From: Bactericera cockerelli
Taxonomy: Eukaryota > Arthropoda > Insecta > Hemiptera > Triozidae
Length of the DNA: 64,000 nucleotides
Direction: 5' to 3'
Assembly: GCA_024516035.1 (NCBI GenBank)
Contig: CM044964.1
Span: forward strand, 2,367,053-2,431,052
Part shown: positions 55,013 to 64,000 of the stretch, piece after piece
Layout: the number at the start of each line of letters is the position of its first letter
Numbering within the stretch: position 1 is the stretch's first letter
Made by a program: the position numbers and the translations under genes
Notes under the pieces: model-generated
The model's input: only the letters and a program-made list of their open reading frames with translations
Told to the model about the DNA's origin: nothing
Databases searched by the model: none

Positions 55013-55235
55013 ATGTCCTAACTAAAGGGCGGGGTTATTGCCTTTGACAATCCCTTCCACCCATGTAGTAATAGCCTCCCGTGTGTACCGGTTGGGTACT
55101 GTCAATGTCTAGATTTCCCGAGTTTGATTTCCGCTTGAGTAGAATTTTCTAAGAAAATATTCTGCTCAATTCACAGTAGGTACCTGGAACATTGATGAGT
55201 AAAGAACAAGTGAGGCGGTCTTTACGTTTAAAAAT
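55013..55235 (-). mobile_element. R2-like LINE tail scrap and a tRNA-like remnant
   Basis: 55013-55065 on the minus strand ends GGCAATAACCCCGCCCTTTA, with the WVEGIVKGNNPAL coding end. On the plus strand, 55068-55210 resembles a decayed SINE head (CCGGTTGGGTACTGTCAATG, then GAGTTTGATTTCC). Confidence 0.45.
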
Positions 55236-55705
55236 TGTCATAAAAAATATGCATAATATCATAAAAAATTTCTTTTTTATTTATATTTATATTAATTAAA
55301 ATTTTATTAAAAAAAAAAAAAAAAAAAAAAACAATTAGATGGCTTAAAAAATGTAGAAAAATACACAATTCTCAATAGTATGCAGAGGTACATAAATTGT
55401 ATATCATCTACATAAATTAAACAATATTGTTTACATAATAGTGTTCATTTTCAAAAGTAGGCACTTTAACTGATGCAAAAATAATGCATTAGCAGTAAAG
55501 TACACTATCATGATTTTTTTAATGCTCATGCAAATGATGGAATACTAGAAATACGAACAAATATTATTATAAATTTTATGAATTTTATCTCATTCTCTCG
55601 GGCATATAAAAATGATTTCCTATTAATTTTTATCGTTTTATCTCAAACTTTTAATAGTTATGTTTTCAATTTATTTCTTTATTTCAACTATTTTCTCTGT
55701 CCATG
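55236..55705. other. AT-rich spacer
   Basis: Poly-A of 24 at 55308-55331. Otherwise nothing gene-like. Confidence 0.4.
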
Positions 55706-55707
55706 AG

Positions 55708-55925
55708 ATAGCTATAATAATACTCTTTAATGGAAGGTCACCACCAGACGAGGTTAATGCTCAAAGCATTTTCTACCACCTATAACCCTCAGAGTCTTAT
55801 TATTATGTCGTCATAAACGCAAATTAATGAGGTAAAATTAATACACTGAGTGGGATTCGAACCAACGGATCCCTACACTACCTGGGTTACCAGAGTAGCG
55901 CCTTAACCACTTGACTACCAGTGCA
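55708..55925 (-). mobile_element. SINE-4 copy
   Basis: Complete on the minus strand: CACTGGTAGTCAAGTGGTTA, B-box GGTTCGAATCCC, hairpin AATGCTTTGAGCATTAACCT, CATTAAAGAGTATTATTATA end. Confidence 0.8.
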
Positions 55926-56137
55926 CATTTCCTATAGTTCATTTGAGTTGGTAAAAGAATTGTTTGGTCGATATTAGGGGTCCTATGACATTTTCTTCCA
56001 TTCTACTAGTGTTTATTATTTATTTGAATAGATTAGAGAATACTGAAAGACACTGAATTAAATTTATAAAAATATGTAGAGCTGGACTTGTAGAGCTCTA
56101 TGAAAAGGAAATAATTTACACTTTTGCTATTTCATAA

Positions 56138-56290
56138 CGACCGACCTCAGAAGCTTAATCGATAAGGCGGCGGACTTGTAACCTGAAGGTCGGTGGTTCA
56201 AGTCCCGGTTTCAGCGCAGATTTAGTAAAGCGGTTTTGAGTGGTTGTGATATCACGAAGGTGGAAAACACAAATATGATAACTTAAAAAA
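56138..56290 (+). mobile_element. SINE-5 copy, best preserved
   Basis: GACCGACCTCAGAAGCTTAA, TCGATAAGGCGGCGGACTTG, B-box GGTTCAAGTCCC, body to AACACAAATATGATAAC and an A-rich tail at 56285-56296. Confidence 0.8.
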
Positions 56291-56499
56291 AAAAAATCGT
56301 AATTCATCTAGTTTGAAGTGTAAATTGTATTTTATGAAACAAGGCAATCTAGGCTTGTGTCAAATCCAAATACTTTAGTGACTGCAATATCTAATCTAAC
56401 GTTCCTCTCTTTTCTCTGTTCTAGGTAAGAGAAGACACTGCTGTCCTGTTCAAGACGAAGACATTTCACAAACATACATGACAGACCATCCTGAGTTAC

Positions 56500-56824
56500 C
56501 CAGCTTCCGTGGCGTAACGGTTGTGACTACTACCCGTAGCCCAGAGATCCTGAGTTCGATCCCCGGTTGTAGCTCTGTTCCCTCCAAACACGTGAGACTG
56601 GCATTTTCGGCCCTACCCAGGCTGGGTAAGGTTGATGTGGGTAGCTGGTACGATTCCTAGCGAATGGAGGGTAAAACCCAACGTCCTGACTATCTTTCTC
56701 AATCAGGACGTTAAAACCGAATGGAATCAACTGGTCACAATAGATGTAATTAGATTGCAGTGTTAATTGTAAGGGTTTCACTGAAAAACCTGCAACCAGA
56801 TCAGATAATAATAATAATAATCCT
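56500..56824 (+). mobile_element. SINE-2 copy, complete
   Basis: CAGCTTCCGTGGCGTAACGG head, B-box GAGTTCGATCCCC, body CCCTACCCAGGCTGGGTAAG, AACGTCCTGACTATC, end TGCAACCAGATCAGATAATA with an (ATA)n tail. Confidence 0.85.
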
Positions 56825-56845
56825 GAGTTATAAGGTAAAAACACT

Positions 56846-57548
56846 GCCAATTATGGACACAATACTTCCTCGTGATTGTTTCACATTGTTTACACGTGCG
56901 AATTTTGAGTTTTTATACTAAATTACTTGTATCTCCAAAACGGATGAACCGATTTTCTTCAAATTTGTTTTATATGATAGAAAACCGTTTCTACATTCTA
57001 GATTCTACAAAAAATTCTGTATCGGCAAGTCGTGATCCTTATTTTTTTACTTTTTTGTCCAAAATTTCGGATTTTCTTAAATATCAAAGTCAAATTATAA
57101 TTAATTTAGAAATAAATATAAATAACTTAAGTAAAACAGTAATTTGCATGTTTTTACAAAATTTCATCAAAATCGGGTGTACCGTTCACGAGATATAAGC
57201 GTTTAAGTAAAAAGTTAGTGGTCAGGCGCATGGTCTCTTTCACCCAGAACCGCTAGTATGAATTCGATGAATTTAAAATGGGACCATCTACAGAATGTCT
57301 CCTAGATGTGTGCAAAATTTCAACAAAATCGGTCTAGTAGTTTCCGAGATTTGCTTGTAACAAGGAATCGTTTTAACAGACCGACGGATCGACAGACCGA
57401 CAGACGGACACAAAACCAAATTTACTCAGTAGGTTATGAAACGTCCAGAAATATGAAAAGAATTGAAATCGGAGCAAAAAAATATTTTTTTTTTACAAAA
57501 ACGAACACAATACTTCCGATTTCTAATATTAGAAATTTCTCGGAAGTA
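56846..57548 (+). mobile_element. Element D, full-length copy
   Basis: It runs from CAATTATGGACACAATACTT to the palindromic end TTCTAATATTAGAAATTTCT then CGGAAG. Internal landmarks: ATCTCCAAAACGGATGAACC, CATGGTCTCTTTCACCCAGA, GACAGACCGACAGACGGACA, and TTATGAAACGTCCAGAAATA. It has no credible ORF. Type unknown, probably a non-autonomous transposon. Confidence 0.75.
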
Positions 57549-57624
57549 AAATTACATCTCGGATTTACCCTCATAAAAGACTCTCAAAAATGAGTCGTAT
57601 GTTTCTACATGTTGGGTAAGCATT

Positions 57625-57940
57625 TGGAGTGTTGACCCTGCAGCTCATCGTAGAAAAAGAGTCACAGAGAAAACGGGGAAGTACATTAAGAATACGTGCA
57701 GCGTCCAGCAAAGTTAGAACTCGGATGGGTGACCAATGGGGAAAACCACGTATATGTTTGTTAGCAATGATTACCCGATCATTTTCTTTTCCTTCAAACT
57801 CTTGTGATGCTGGCTATTCCCAGCCCAACCCCGGGAGTAAGGTTAATGTGAGTAGCTTGTTTGTGACTTTTCCAACGAGTGGAGAGTAAAACCCCCGTCT
57901 TGAATGGCTTAGAAAGCGAAAAGTTAAGAAAAATAAATAT
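57625..57940 (+). mobile_element. 5S-SINE copy
   Basis: The 5' part (57690-57752) reads GCAGCGTCCAGCAAAGTTAG then AACTCGGATGGGTGACCAAT and GGGGAAAACCACG, aligning with the 3' half of 5S rRNA. After about 40 bp it joins TGTGATGCTGGCTATTCCCA and the SINE-2 body (GTAAGGTTAATGTGAGTAGC, AGTAAAACCCCCGTCTTGAA). Same architecture as 2915-3165. Confidence 0.7.
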
Positions 57941-58146
57941 ATAATAATATCGCCTTATTTACACTACCCAATTATACCTATTAAGTCCCATTATTCCAGC
58001 AGTAAGCCCAAGACGTAATATTATGTGGTAAAAATTCCAAATGGGAGGATAACTTGTCTTGTCCCGGCTGGGTTTCGTACCCGCAACCTCTGGAATCTCT
58101 GGATTCACACAGTGCCGCCTTTACCACTGAGCTACCGGGACAGACC
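57941..58146 (-). mobile_element. SINE-3 copy
   Basis: Minus-strand GTCTGTCCCGGTAGCTCAGT head from 58146, B-box GGGTACGAAACCC, body to GTGTAAATAAGGCGATATTA. Confidence 0.8.
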
Positions 58147-58284
58147 CTACTATTTAATATGTATACCCTACAATTTAAAGCAAAGGAATTTTCCTTATCT
58201 CCAAGTATAACTGACGATGACGTTAAAGGATACCTAGTGTTTATATTCAAAACTGTCACAGAAACAAGTTTCACATCAAACAGA

Positions 58285-58520
58285 TAACATAAGGTAGAGA
58301 AAAGAGAGAGAGAGGAAGAGAAAATGAGGGAAGAGATAAAAAGGAGAGAGAGAGGAGGCGAGAGAGTGGGAGACTGTGGGAAAGGGAAAGAGAGAAGAGA
58401 AATATAGAGGACAGAGGGGGGAAGAGAGAGAGAGAGAGAGAAAGGTACAAAGAGATGAGGGATGAAAAGAGAAATATAGAAAAAAATTGAGAGAGAGAAG
58501 AAGAGAAAGAGAGAGAGAGA
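58285..58520. repeat. GA-rich microsatellite
   Basis: (GAGAGA)n with irregular GGAAGAG units. ORFs over it are artefacts. 58521-58720 has nothing else. Confidence 0.8.
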
Positions 58521-58724
58521 TCGAAAGAATGATAGCATGAGGAAGAGAGGGCCCAAAAAAAAGAGAACGATCAGATATTTTCCTGCTATTTAATAATGTA
58601 AGTGTCACACAAAGTTTGTGACAGAAGTTAGGGAAGAGTAATAATAATAGTAAGAGCAATATAGAGAGAGGACTGAGAAGGAGATAAGAAAAATAAAGTG
58701 ATTGCGGATGGATAGTAGATATTA

Positions 58725-58979
58725 TATCACAACTTTATAGTGGGTAGCGCAGAGTTATAGGACTTTTCCATATCTTTTAATAACCTAATATATCTTATTT
58801 TTGCGAATAATTCCGCCACTGGTCGCTGTTCACATTAAAGCAGCCACTCATTTTTCCTCACGAGGTATGAGTGGACCCAAGAACAGAGCAGAAAAAATCC
58901 TGCCTCGCAGGGGATCCAACCCAGGTCACTGTGCGTGCAATGCCTAGCGCGCTAACTCACTCGGCCACGGTGACTTCTT
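58725..58979 (-). mobile_element. SINE-1 copy
   Basis: Minus-strand AGTCACCGTGGCCGAGTGAG from 58977, B-box GGTTGGATCCCC, body to CTATAACTCTGCGCTACCCA. Confidence 0.75.
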
Positions 58980-59021
58980 AGATTTTAGATAAGGATGGAG
59001 TGAGAGATAAATGAAGAGCGC

Positions 59022-59105
59022 ACGTGATGTGTGACGTGCACGCATCACCGTGCTCTGGATTCGATCCCCGGCATGGTAGAAATTTTTCTGCTCGGTACTC
59101 TTTTT
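59022..59105 (+). mobile_element. Truncated tRNA-like SINE head
   Basis: GTGCTCTGGATTCGATCCCC and TTTCTGCTCGGTACTC resemble the SINE-1 B-box and following body. Confidence 0.4.
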
Positions 59106-59154
59106 TTTACGGTGGTAATTATACTGTAGATAATGTCAAGTTCTATTTTTATAT

Positions 59155-59545
59155 TTGTGTGAAACATTTTCGTTATATCACAACTTAAAACTCCCTCTCT
59201 TCATCCGAGTGGACAGTCGCAATCAAGATGAACGTCGGATATGCAAGTCTGGCTGGAGTTCCAGGAGTTCAAAATACGGGCAATGCATCCAACCCCTGTC
59301 GCCGATGCAACAGAGAGAAGGAAACACTACCACATGTACGGGATGCATGTCCGTACAATGAACAAATGGTAACTTCTCGTCATCACGTTGTCAAGAGAAA
59401 ACTGATAGAACTGATGAAAGAAAAGAATGTCGAGTGTTTTGAAGAAGTCAAGGGTTGGGTGGAAGAGATTGCCATAGGCAATAACCCCGCCCTTTAGTTA
59501 GGACATATGTATATAATTTGTTTTTTTTTTTTTTTTTTTTTTTTT
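59155..59545 (+). pseudogene. R2-like LINE 3' end
   Basis: The frame ending at 59497 contains CRRCNREKETLPHVRDAC, a CCHC finger, followed by SRHHVVKRKL. This is the arrangement seen at the C-terminal end of R2-clade reverse transcriptases and related site-specific LINEs. It ends GWVEEIAIGNNPAL then TAG, and that coding end overlaps the hairpin ATTGCCATAGGCAAT. A T-rich run at 59519-59545 follows. The catalytic domains are absent; a 5'-truncated copy. The family assignment is a pattern judgement. Confidence 0.65.
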
Positions 59546-60454
59546 CTTTCCTTGTTTATATCATTAATATTGTCTATTTTTATATTTACCATTATTTGTC
59601 TGTATATATATGTTCTTCCTACTAATAAAGAGTTTCTAAATAAATAAATAAGTCTCCTGTGTCGACTTACAAGGTGCCAGGCGCTTCTGTGATAATATAT
59701 TGTAGCATTTCTGTGATATTGTAGCATTCAAAAACTTTAAAAATGCATCATATATCCTGGAGATCACCTTTAGATTTGAATCAAATGATAAAGAACAGGC
59801 AGATAAAATAGACAGAAAAAAGACATGTACGAGGCATGCATTCCGTTCCTAGAAAAGAAATATTGTGAAATTTTTCCATTCGAATGTTTTATTTAAAAAT
59901 ACAACTGATCGGTTTTTTCGTCCACCCAATACTTCTGTAATGTGTGTGTACAAGATAGAAAGAGATGAGAAGAGAGAGAGAATGAGAAAGAGAAAGAAAG
60001 AAGAGAGAAACCCATGTATTTTACAGGAAAAAATATCCCCTATCCATTGTGATATTACATGTTCACATGCAAATTTCTTTTGTCAAGGACCTAGACCAGG
60101 GGGATGGAAATGAATATTGAAGTTGAGAAACATGGGGCGTGGCGAGAGCATGAATGGGTGACCTTTCTTGAATTGAGAGTGATAATGACGGGGTTTTATC
60201 CTGGACGTGGGGTTTTCAAAAGATGCTTCATCTCAACTTGAAAATAGAGAGACATAAGAGATAGACAGAGAAAAAATTGAATTGAGCTTCCGTTAACGGC
60301 TGACAAAAATTTTCAGAATAAACATGCGATATGTCCCCGTAAAACTATGAAATTTGACAAAAAACCTCTTCAATAACAGTATTTTCGATTTTTTTACTGA
60401 AGCCATATTTTGACATTTGCCAAAGATTACTTTTGAAAAAGTTATCAGACTTCT
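59546..60454. other. No gene recognised
   Basis: AT-rich with a short GA run at 59960-60010. No exon or repeat boundary seen. Confidence 0.4.
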
Positions 60455-60572
60455 GTTTATCACAATCTTGATATCACTACTGTTCAAACTTGTTTCACCA
60501 AATATTTACATAAGTTGGGACGTGAACCACCCACCTCCAGATTACAAGTCAAGCTTCTGAAGTCGGTAATTT
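60455..60572 (-). mobile_element. SINE-5 fragment
   Basis: Minus-strand ACTTCAGAAGCTTGACTTGT, B-box GGTTCACGTCCC, body AGTAGTGATATCAAGATTGT. Confidence 0.6.
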
Positions 60573-60624
60573 GCTGAATATCACTATCATAACAGTTTCA
60601 GCACAATTTCTAACGTTTCCGGTA

Positions 60625-60775
60625 TCATCATCGTGAACGATGGTAGGCAGACAGTGAAGGAATGACTCAGAAATTTTATAACAGACTGTCTTTACAAGGA
60701 GGCTAGTAATTGACAGTGCCCCCAGAACCAAGCCAATGCTGGTCTACCCCCTGTTTATAGTTCTCCAGCCTGCCG
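60625..60775 (+). repeat. Dispersed repeat (single-unit form)
   Basis: AGACAGTGAAGGAATGACTC, CTTTACAAGGAGGCTAGTAA, CCAGAACCAAGCCAATGCTG and one TTTATAGTTCTCCAGCC end, as at 30995-31110 but without the minisatellite expansion. Confidence 0.7.
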
Positions 60776-60979
60776 GTATAACTGACTGAATTGAGAAGGA
60801 TAAATTTGTGAACGCACTGTGACCCCCATGCCCCAGAAGTTTAGGACGTGATAATCCTATTTATTGAATGAAACTTATCGCCCCTTTAGGTCGTTTTCAA
60901 TAAACCCGAAATCGAAAACATGGTGGTTGTTTTTCTGGGTCATTGCTGATGTTGATGAATGTGATGCGGATGTTAAAAC

Positions 60980-61270
60980 TTCTCCTTCCAATCCTTTCTT
61001 CTCCACCTTCTTCCCTATTCCTTCTCCTCCTTCCTTTCTCCTTATACTTTATCCAGGGGCTTTTCTCCTTCTTCTCCACATTTGCTCCTCTTTCTGTTCC
61101 TTCACCCTTTCGCCTTCTCCTCATTCTTCATATAGGAGGTCCTCCTTCTTCTTCTTCTACTCTTCCACCAACTGCTATCCTTCCTCTACTTTTCATTCTC
61201 CTCCTATTTCTCACCCTCTTTTTTTATCTATTCCTTCTTCCCCTTATACTTCTCCCGTCACACTTATGTA
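60980..61270 (+). repeat. CT-rich tract
   Basis: CTTCTCCT-type sequence; the 135-residue ORF over it is low complexity. Confidence 0.65.
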
Positions 61271-61319
61271 AGTGTTCTATCCGATAAAGGAACTTATAGA
61301 ACAGAAAGAAGGGAGGCAA

Positions 61320-61680
61320 TTGAGTGGGCCAGATGGGAAGTCCAGGACATGTGGATGGTCTTGGATGGAGTACAGAGGGACTTCTTGGATGGAGAAGAGA
61401 CAATAGAACAAGAAGACTGAAGAGGTCTTGGTTAGGTGGAAGAGAGGTATTTGAGAGAAAAAGAGAGGTGGATAAGGAGTAATGGAGCAAGGTGGTGGAG
61501 GAATGTCTGAAGAAAAGTGGAGGGAAGGTGATTGAGAAAGAAGGAGGAGAGGTGGATAAGGAGAAATGGAGCAAGGTGTTGGAGGGATGTCTGAAGAAAA
61601 GTGGAAGGGAGTTGATTGAGAAAATAAATGGGAAATTTGAAGAAAAAGAGGTAGAGATATGGTTGCTGTTAACCCGTAAA
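61320..61680 (+). repeat. Purine-rich tract with an 84-bp in-frame duplication
   Basis: GAGGTGGATAAGGAG at 61465 recurs at 61549, each followed by AATGGAGCAAGGTG and TGTCTGAAGAAAAGTGGA. The 63-residue ORF 61492-61683 therefore holds 28-residue repeats (EECLKKSGGKVIEKEGGEVD). It may be derived from a Lys/Glu-rich coding exon, but nothing supports a gene. Confidence 0.55.
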
Positions 61681-61685
61681 TAATA

Positions 61686-61822
61686 AAGGTAACACTCTTT
61701 AGTTGAAGGTAACCACCAGGTTAATGCTCAAAGTATTTTCTACCACCTAACTCTCAGAGTCTTATCATTTGGTCACAAACTCAAATTAATGAGGAAAAAT
61801 TCATGCACTGGGTGGAAAAATT
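61686..61822 (-). mobile_element. SINE-4 3' part
   Basis: Minus-strand hairpin AATACTTTGAGCATTAACCT and GTTACCTTCAACTAAAGAGT end; the head is missing. 61823-62080 contains only a decayed tRNA-like scrap. Confidence 0.6.
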
Positions 61823-62084
61823 AATGCATATTTTCTCCGGAATCACACTGGCTGTAGCTGTCAAATGCGCAGTGCTCGTATGCAGCGAGCTGAGATGGCA
61901 AAAGTAAATAGTCATATCCCGATTGGGTTTAGAATTTGCGACCTCTATATTACCAGACCTAGTGAAACCTATAGACTGAGACTCGAATTTTCATCGAAAA
62001 TTTCGGCCGTGAGAGGGTTGAGCGCTGTGTTGATAGGTGAAGACTTCTCGAGTTAAGAGAAGAATAAAAAAAAAAATACAGTTT

Positions 62085-62850
62085 CAATAATGGACACAAT
62101 ACTTCCTCCTTACTTAAAAAAAAGATGAGTGTTTCACAGCCGTTTTATTTCGTAGTCATGAAACAGGAGCTACTGTAGACGCTTGTGGTCTGTGTTGTAG
62201 CCTGCCCATCCCGTAGTATGCCTCCCCTCTGATGGACGAGAAGTGACACAATACTTCCCAATTAGGTGCTGGGTCAACAGGAGCTCACCGGAAGGTATCC
62301 CTTACAAACAATTGTAACCAAATTAAGAGTACAAATTTTTGTCGGCACGGGGGATCGAACCCGGTACCTTCCGCATGGCAAGCGAGTGTTTAACCCCTGA
62401 GCTAATCGCGCGCTCGTTTTTTTACTAGTTCACTTGTATCTCCAAAACTGTTTAAGCCATTTTCTTTAATTTTGTTTTTATACATTCGAATAATGGTCAG
62501 GTGCATGGTCACATTGGTCACTCTATGGGACCTTCTTTAGAATATCTTCTATATGTGTACAAAATTTCGTTGAAATCCGTTCTGTCGTTTCTGTGATTTG
62601 CGTATTACAAGGAATTTATTTTTTTACTCTTTATTTAATATACAAAAACTCAACAATCATTAAAAAAAAAACTGAAAAATATAATTATATAAAAAATGTA
62701 TTTTAAAACTAACAGACGGACAGACACAAAACCAAAGTTGCTCAGGAGGTTATGAAACGTCCAGAAATATGAAATCTGAGCAAAAAAAATGTTTTTACGA
62801 AAACTAACACAATGATTCCGATTTCTAACAATAGAAATTTACGGAAGTAA
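62085..62850 (+). mobile_element. Element D split by a SINE-6
   Basis: CAATAATGGACACAATACTT at 62082 starts element D; SINE-6 occupies 62113-62416. Element D resumes with TTCACTTGTATCTCCAAAAC at about 62431 and ends at TCCGATTTCTAACAATAGAA near 62840. Confidence 0.65.
62113..62416 (-). mobile_element. SINE-6 copy, complete
   Basis: Minus-strand GAGCGCGCGATTAGCTCAGG from 62416, B-box GGTTCGATCCCC, body AGGGATACCTTCCGGTGAGC, 3' part AAAACGGCTGTGAAACACTC. Confidence 0.85.
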
Positions 62851-63150
62851 AATCAGGAAGATAGCGGGAAATTTTCCCAAGGTTGATAGCGAACAAGGAA
62901 AAAATCTTCATTGAATTTCCCCGCGTGCCAGCATCGCTTTCCATTTTCTCTCTTCATTTTAATTAATTGATTTGGGATTGGCGGGCGAGGAAATAAAAGA
63001 AAAGATGTCGAGAGAAAAGCAAGACCAGCGTCGGAAACCTCATCTTGAATTTGAGAGCAATAATGTGAAAAGCACTTTACAGCTTCGCGCTAGGCGAGCT
63101 GCACATTGCTTTTTCCCTTTTACGTTCGAGTTTTTAGTTCTGTCGAGAGT

Positions 63151-63356
63151 CTGTCCCGGTAGCTCAGTGGTAAAGGCGGCACTCTGTGAATCCAGAGATT
63201 CCAGTGATCGCGGGTTTGACAGCCAGCCGGCACATGACAAGCTATTATCCCATTTGGGATTTTTACCACAAACGAATACGTCTTGAGCATACTGCTGGAA
63301 TAATGGGCCTTTATAGTCCCTATTGGGCAGTAGAAATAAGGCGTTATTATTATTAC
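63151..63356 (+). mobile_element. SINE-3 copy
   Basis: CTGTCCCGGTAGCTCAGTGG head, B-box GGTTTGACAGCC, body TTTTACCACAAACGAATACG, ATT tail at 63341-63356. Confidence 0.8.
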
Positions 63357-63599
63357 ACCGGATCCTCGATTCTATAATTTGTTATGTTGGGGAACTTGTT
63401 TGCGGCTTTATGGCATATTCATGACAGTCATGACAGTCGTTTCCCAACTGGTCATCCAGCTAGAAAGGTCGAGGAGAGCCGCCTGCTCAGAGAACTTGTC
63501 AAAAACTCCCCTCCCCTTTCTAAACAGAGATTTTTTTAGCTCAGAGAAAGCGTATCATTCAATCATAAAAAAAAAAAAAATTAGAGGTATTTTTGCAAC

Positions 63600-63645
63600 A
63601 AGTGGTCACCGTGGCCAAGTGAGTTAGAGCGCTACTCAGCTGACG
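63600..63645 (+). mobile_element. SINE-1 head, truncated
   Basis: AGTGGTCACCGTGGCCAAGT then GAGTTAGAGCGCTA matches the SINE-1 A-box region, then stops. Confidence 0.45.
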
Positions 63646-63667
63646 AGGAAAGATCATCAACTCCTAC

Positions 63668-64000
63668 CAGCCTCCGTGGCGTAATGGTTGTGACTACTGC
63701 CCGTAGTCCAGAGATCCCAAGTTCGATCTCCGGTTGGAGCAGACTTTTCAAAGAAATTTCTGTTCCTTCCTAACATGTGAGGCTGACATTTCTGGCCCTA
63801 CCCAGGCTGGGTGAATTTAATGTAGGTAGCGGGTACGATTCCCAGCGAATGGAGGGTAAAACTCTCCGTCCAGAGTATCTCTCTCAATCAGGACGTTAAA
63901 ACCAAATAGAATCAACTGGTCACAATAGATCTAATTAGTTTGCAGTGTTAATACATTGTTAGGGTTTCACTGAAAACCCTGCAACTAGATCAGATAATAA
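63668..64000 (+). mobile_element. SINE-2 copy running off the window
   Basis: CAGCCTCCGTGGCGTAATGG head, B-box AGTTCGATCTCCGG, full body, and TGCAACTAGATCAGATAATA at the last bases. Essentially complete apart from its tail. Confidence 0.85.

Overview
The window is eukaryotic genomic DNA, AT-rich and crowded with transposable elements. It has split genes with GT-AG introns, tRNA-headed and 5S-headed SINEs, several LINE clades, long-inverted-repeat Tc1/mariner-like elements, a hAT element, small Helitron-like elements and kilobase-scale GA/CT microsatellite tracts. This mix fits an arthropod, most likely an insect. A planthopper-like hemipteran is my guess from the look of the repeats, but it is not demonstrated.

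The only convincing host protein-coding genes form a tandem array on the minus strand between about 19.7 and 35.9 kb. In transcription order they are gene C (35834-32773), gene B (29271-25157) and gene A (22010-19756, first exon not found). Genes B and C each have four exons: a very short exon carrying only a signal peptide, a Cys-rich exon with the motif KPC..R..NT[IV]..Q, a short exon starting with a CC pair and containing NDIIE[IV], and a long last exon with ERGLxW, PACQ and TSFVYLE. All intron phases agree (1, 2, 1) and the joined reading frames are exact (308 aa for C, 314 aa for B). I do not recognise the family; it looks like a secreted, disulfide-rich, lineage-specific set of duplicates. 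A lone signal-peptide-like exon with the same phase lies on the plus strand at 37581-37629.

The rest is repeats. 0-9 kb holds two foldback elements (1925-4080 and 4205-5087), SINEs, a Helitron-like element and an RTE-like LINE tail. 9-19 kb is mostly AT-rich sequence, a 2.4-kb polypyrimidine block with a 365-bp duplication, and a Jockey-like LINE end. 29-33 kb has a 956-bp non-autonomous hAT with a perfect 8-bp target duplication, a 38-bp minisatellite and a 5S rRNA gene or pseudogene. 39-44 kb has GA-rich VNTRs, a Helitron-like copy and a 132-bp tandem array open on both strands. 44.3-51.8 kb is one nearly complete LINE of the CR1/L2/Jockey group (ORF1 plus ORF2), split inside its reverse transcriptase by a 2.9-kb long-inverted-repeat Tc1/mariner-like element that itself carries a transposase relic and another repeat. 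52-64 kb is CT tracts and nested SINEs.

Repeat names used below are local labels. SINE-1 to SINE-7 are tRNA-headed families. '5S-SINE' has a 5S-like head joined to the SINE-2 body. Element D is a ~700-bp repeat ending in a palindrome CTAATATTAG. Element E is a ~0.7-kb repeat starting with a CTTTCCTTAT palindrome.
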